Assembly (NCBI RefSeq): GCF_964340395.1
Contig: NC_135551.1
Coordinates: forward strand, 13,342,003-13,402,002
Source of the DNA: Glandiceps talaboti
Lineage: Eukaryota > Hemichordata > Enteropneusta > Spengelidae
Direction: 5' to 3'
DNA length: 60,000 nucleotides
Shown: in pieces, positions 58,490 to 60,000 of the stretch
How the letters are laid out: each line of letters begins with the position of its first letter
How positions within the stretch are numbered: position 1 is the first letter of the stretch
Translations under genes and position numbers: made by a program
Notes under the pieces: generated by a model
Database searches by the model: none
What the model saw: the letters and a program-made list of their open reading frames with translations, nothing else
Told to the model about the DNA's origin: nothing

Positions 58490-58791
58490 TTTAAAGTGGC
58501 AATATGGATGAGGATTGGGGTATTCATTTTGGATTTTTAATTTATAAAACAATTTAAACATGGCTTTCTACTTGAAATATCAAATTGAATGTGAAATTAC
58601 ATATGCGAAGGCTGTGTTTACATTGCAAAATATTAATAAATGTGTTACATGTTTGCTATTGTAGGTAACACGCTTTTTGTAATGTATTGCGTTACAAACA
58701 TGCACTTGGTGAATGGTGTTTTACACTGATTGTTCACGTAGGAAGCCATGATTATATTGTTTTATAAATTAAAAATCGAAAATGAATACCC
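58490..58791. mobile_element. fold-back MITE, TTAA family, copy 6
   Basis: The left end is TTTAAAGTGGCAATATGGAT; inner GGATTTTTAATTTATAAAAC faces GTTTTATAAATTAAAAATCG. The right end stops at GAATACCC and is followed by (CAAAA)n, so the outer right arm is lost. Confidence 0.75.
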
Positions 58792-60000
58792 AAAACAAAA
58801 CAAAACAAAATTGTTATTGATTGATTACTTATATTAGTAACTAACACATTAGTAAAGTTTTCACAGTGTTGTATCAAATTGCATTCTAAAAAGACGTAAA
58901 TTGGATTCCAGTTCACTGCACCCAATAATTTGATATTTGATATTTACACTGTAATAGCAGTAACATAGCATGTCTATTATAATACGTACGTAAGGTATAG
59001 TTATTAGCTAGAGGTAACATGATCATCTTACGTCGCCAACAACGATTCTTCCGTTATGGCTTGCATACATAAAAGTTCAGACATTGATAGCGCACGCATA
59101 TAAACTAACAACAGGACAGTTATAATACAATTTCTTTGGAAAAGAAAATTAGGAACGAATGTGATCGACGTTCCGATTCGATCTTAAATGATCACGCAAT
59201 GATCCAATTGTTCACGCCGACACTGGTTGAATAATATGTTCATAAATTGATAGTAGTTTGTATATTTTGTCTCTGTTCATGATAGGTCTCCTCTGTTGGA
59301 GAGAAACATTAATGTTGAAAATGATAGGAACGTCGTATTCATTTCTAACTTACCGTCCCCAAGTAACTATATTTAACTGTTCTATAGATTCTTGAAACTA
59401 TGAACGCTGTATTCTCTATATGAGTGCAAAGGTTAATGTCACCGACTTTTCGAATAATAATTCATTAAACACGGTTGAAGGAAGATAATCGTAGGCAAAA
59501 TACTCGGCGAAAACCTGAATAAATACATTTTGCCTCATCTCATCTCATGATCATCTCGGATATATGTAGCTGTAATGCTTACTTATTTCCCAGTGCGATA
59601 GAATGTATTATTATATATATGACTGTGTTTTATCAGTTTTGAGGATATTAAGAGGATAAATGACAAATGTAATATTATTCTACCGTCAAACTGAGGGTGT
59701 TTATATATGGAAATTATAGCCACTGCAAAGTTAGGTTAAAGTGTTTCATAAAATGAAGTCATGACTCATTGACCCTTCCAGATAGTCTCTCTCTTTAATC
59801 GCAAGAGGGATACATTTCTTCCTCAGCAGAAACCTAGCGTACCAGGCAAGGTAATTGACCAAAGAGGATACCATATCAAATGTCTTCACTGAGACATATA
59901 TACGCGGCAAAGTAGAAGTTTCGATTATACATGTCAGGTAGTCGCATAAACATGCCATCTCTGATTTGTTAATCATTATCAATTTGCAACAGTCAAACAA
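58792..60000. other. non-coding; no gene supported
   Basis: AT-rich. A minus-strand frame entering from the window edge (60000-59746) has no recognisable motif and may be chance. Confidence 0.4.

Noticed and set aside
59746-60000. Minus-strand frame entering from the window edge
   Set aside because: 84 residues without a recognisable motif. It could be part of a gene outside the window, but nothing here supports it.

Overview
The window is nuclear DNA of an animal, most likely a marine invertebrate. Its genes are split by GT-AG introns, it is AT-rich and full of microsatellites, and it carries tyrosine-recombinase (DIRS-superfamily) retrotransposons, LINE fragments and short non-autonomous DNA elements. 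Phylum cannot be fixed from sequence alone; an invertebrate deuterostome or a lophotrochozoan would both fit. Most of the 60 kb is non-coding.

Host genes. Two divergently arranged host genes can be rebuilt exon by exon. On the minus strand, 10069..4913, is a five-exon, 388-residue, membrane-anchored short-chain dehydrogenase/reductase resembling 3-hydroxybutyrate dehydrogenase type 1 (BDH1, SDR9C family). All its splice phases agree, yet the nucleotide-binding glycines, the NNAG motif, the catalytic Ser and Lys and the PG motif are all replaced, so it looks like a pseudoenzyme. On the plus strand, 11342..22674, is a four-exon class A (rhodopsin-like) GPCR of peptide-receptor type. One base too many in exon 2 (TM4) breaks its frame, and its last intron is swollen to 7.9 kb.

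Mobile DNA. A nearly intact DIRS-superfamily element (15303-19808) lies in the last GPCR intron, in the same orientation as the gene. It has a Gag-like ORF, RT-RNase H and tyrosine recombinase (YR), between two identical 133-bp direct repeats. A second, broken DIRS element of a different lineage lies at about 35734-39791. A 5'-truncated LINE at 7305-8004 sits in an SDR intron between long target-site duplications, and an RT fragment of another LINE is at 41213-41663 (minus). Small families are a TTAA-flanked fold-back element (six copies), an AGGCCT-ended element (three copies, two of them head to head) and a (TCTG)n-headed element (three copies). A 470-bp inverted repeat (30533-31003 / 33558-34030) encloses about 2.5 kb including a 105-bp (AAG)n tract.

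Layout. 1-4900: repeats and non-coding. 4.9-10.1 kb: SDR gene. 10.1-11.3 kb: shared 5' region with Z-DNA-prone repeats. 11.3-22.7 kb: GPCR with the YR retrotransposon. 22.7-35.7 kb: non-coding, repeats, the large inverted repeat. 35.7-39.8 kb: dead DIRS element. 39.8-60 kb: non-coding with scattered elements; no host gene could be supported there. No RNA gene or CRISPR array was found.
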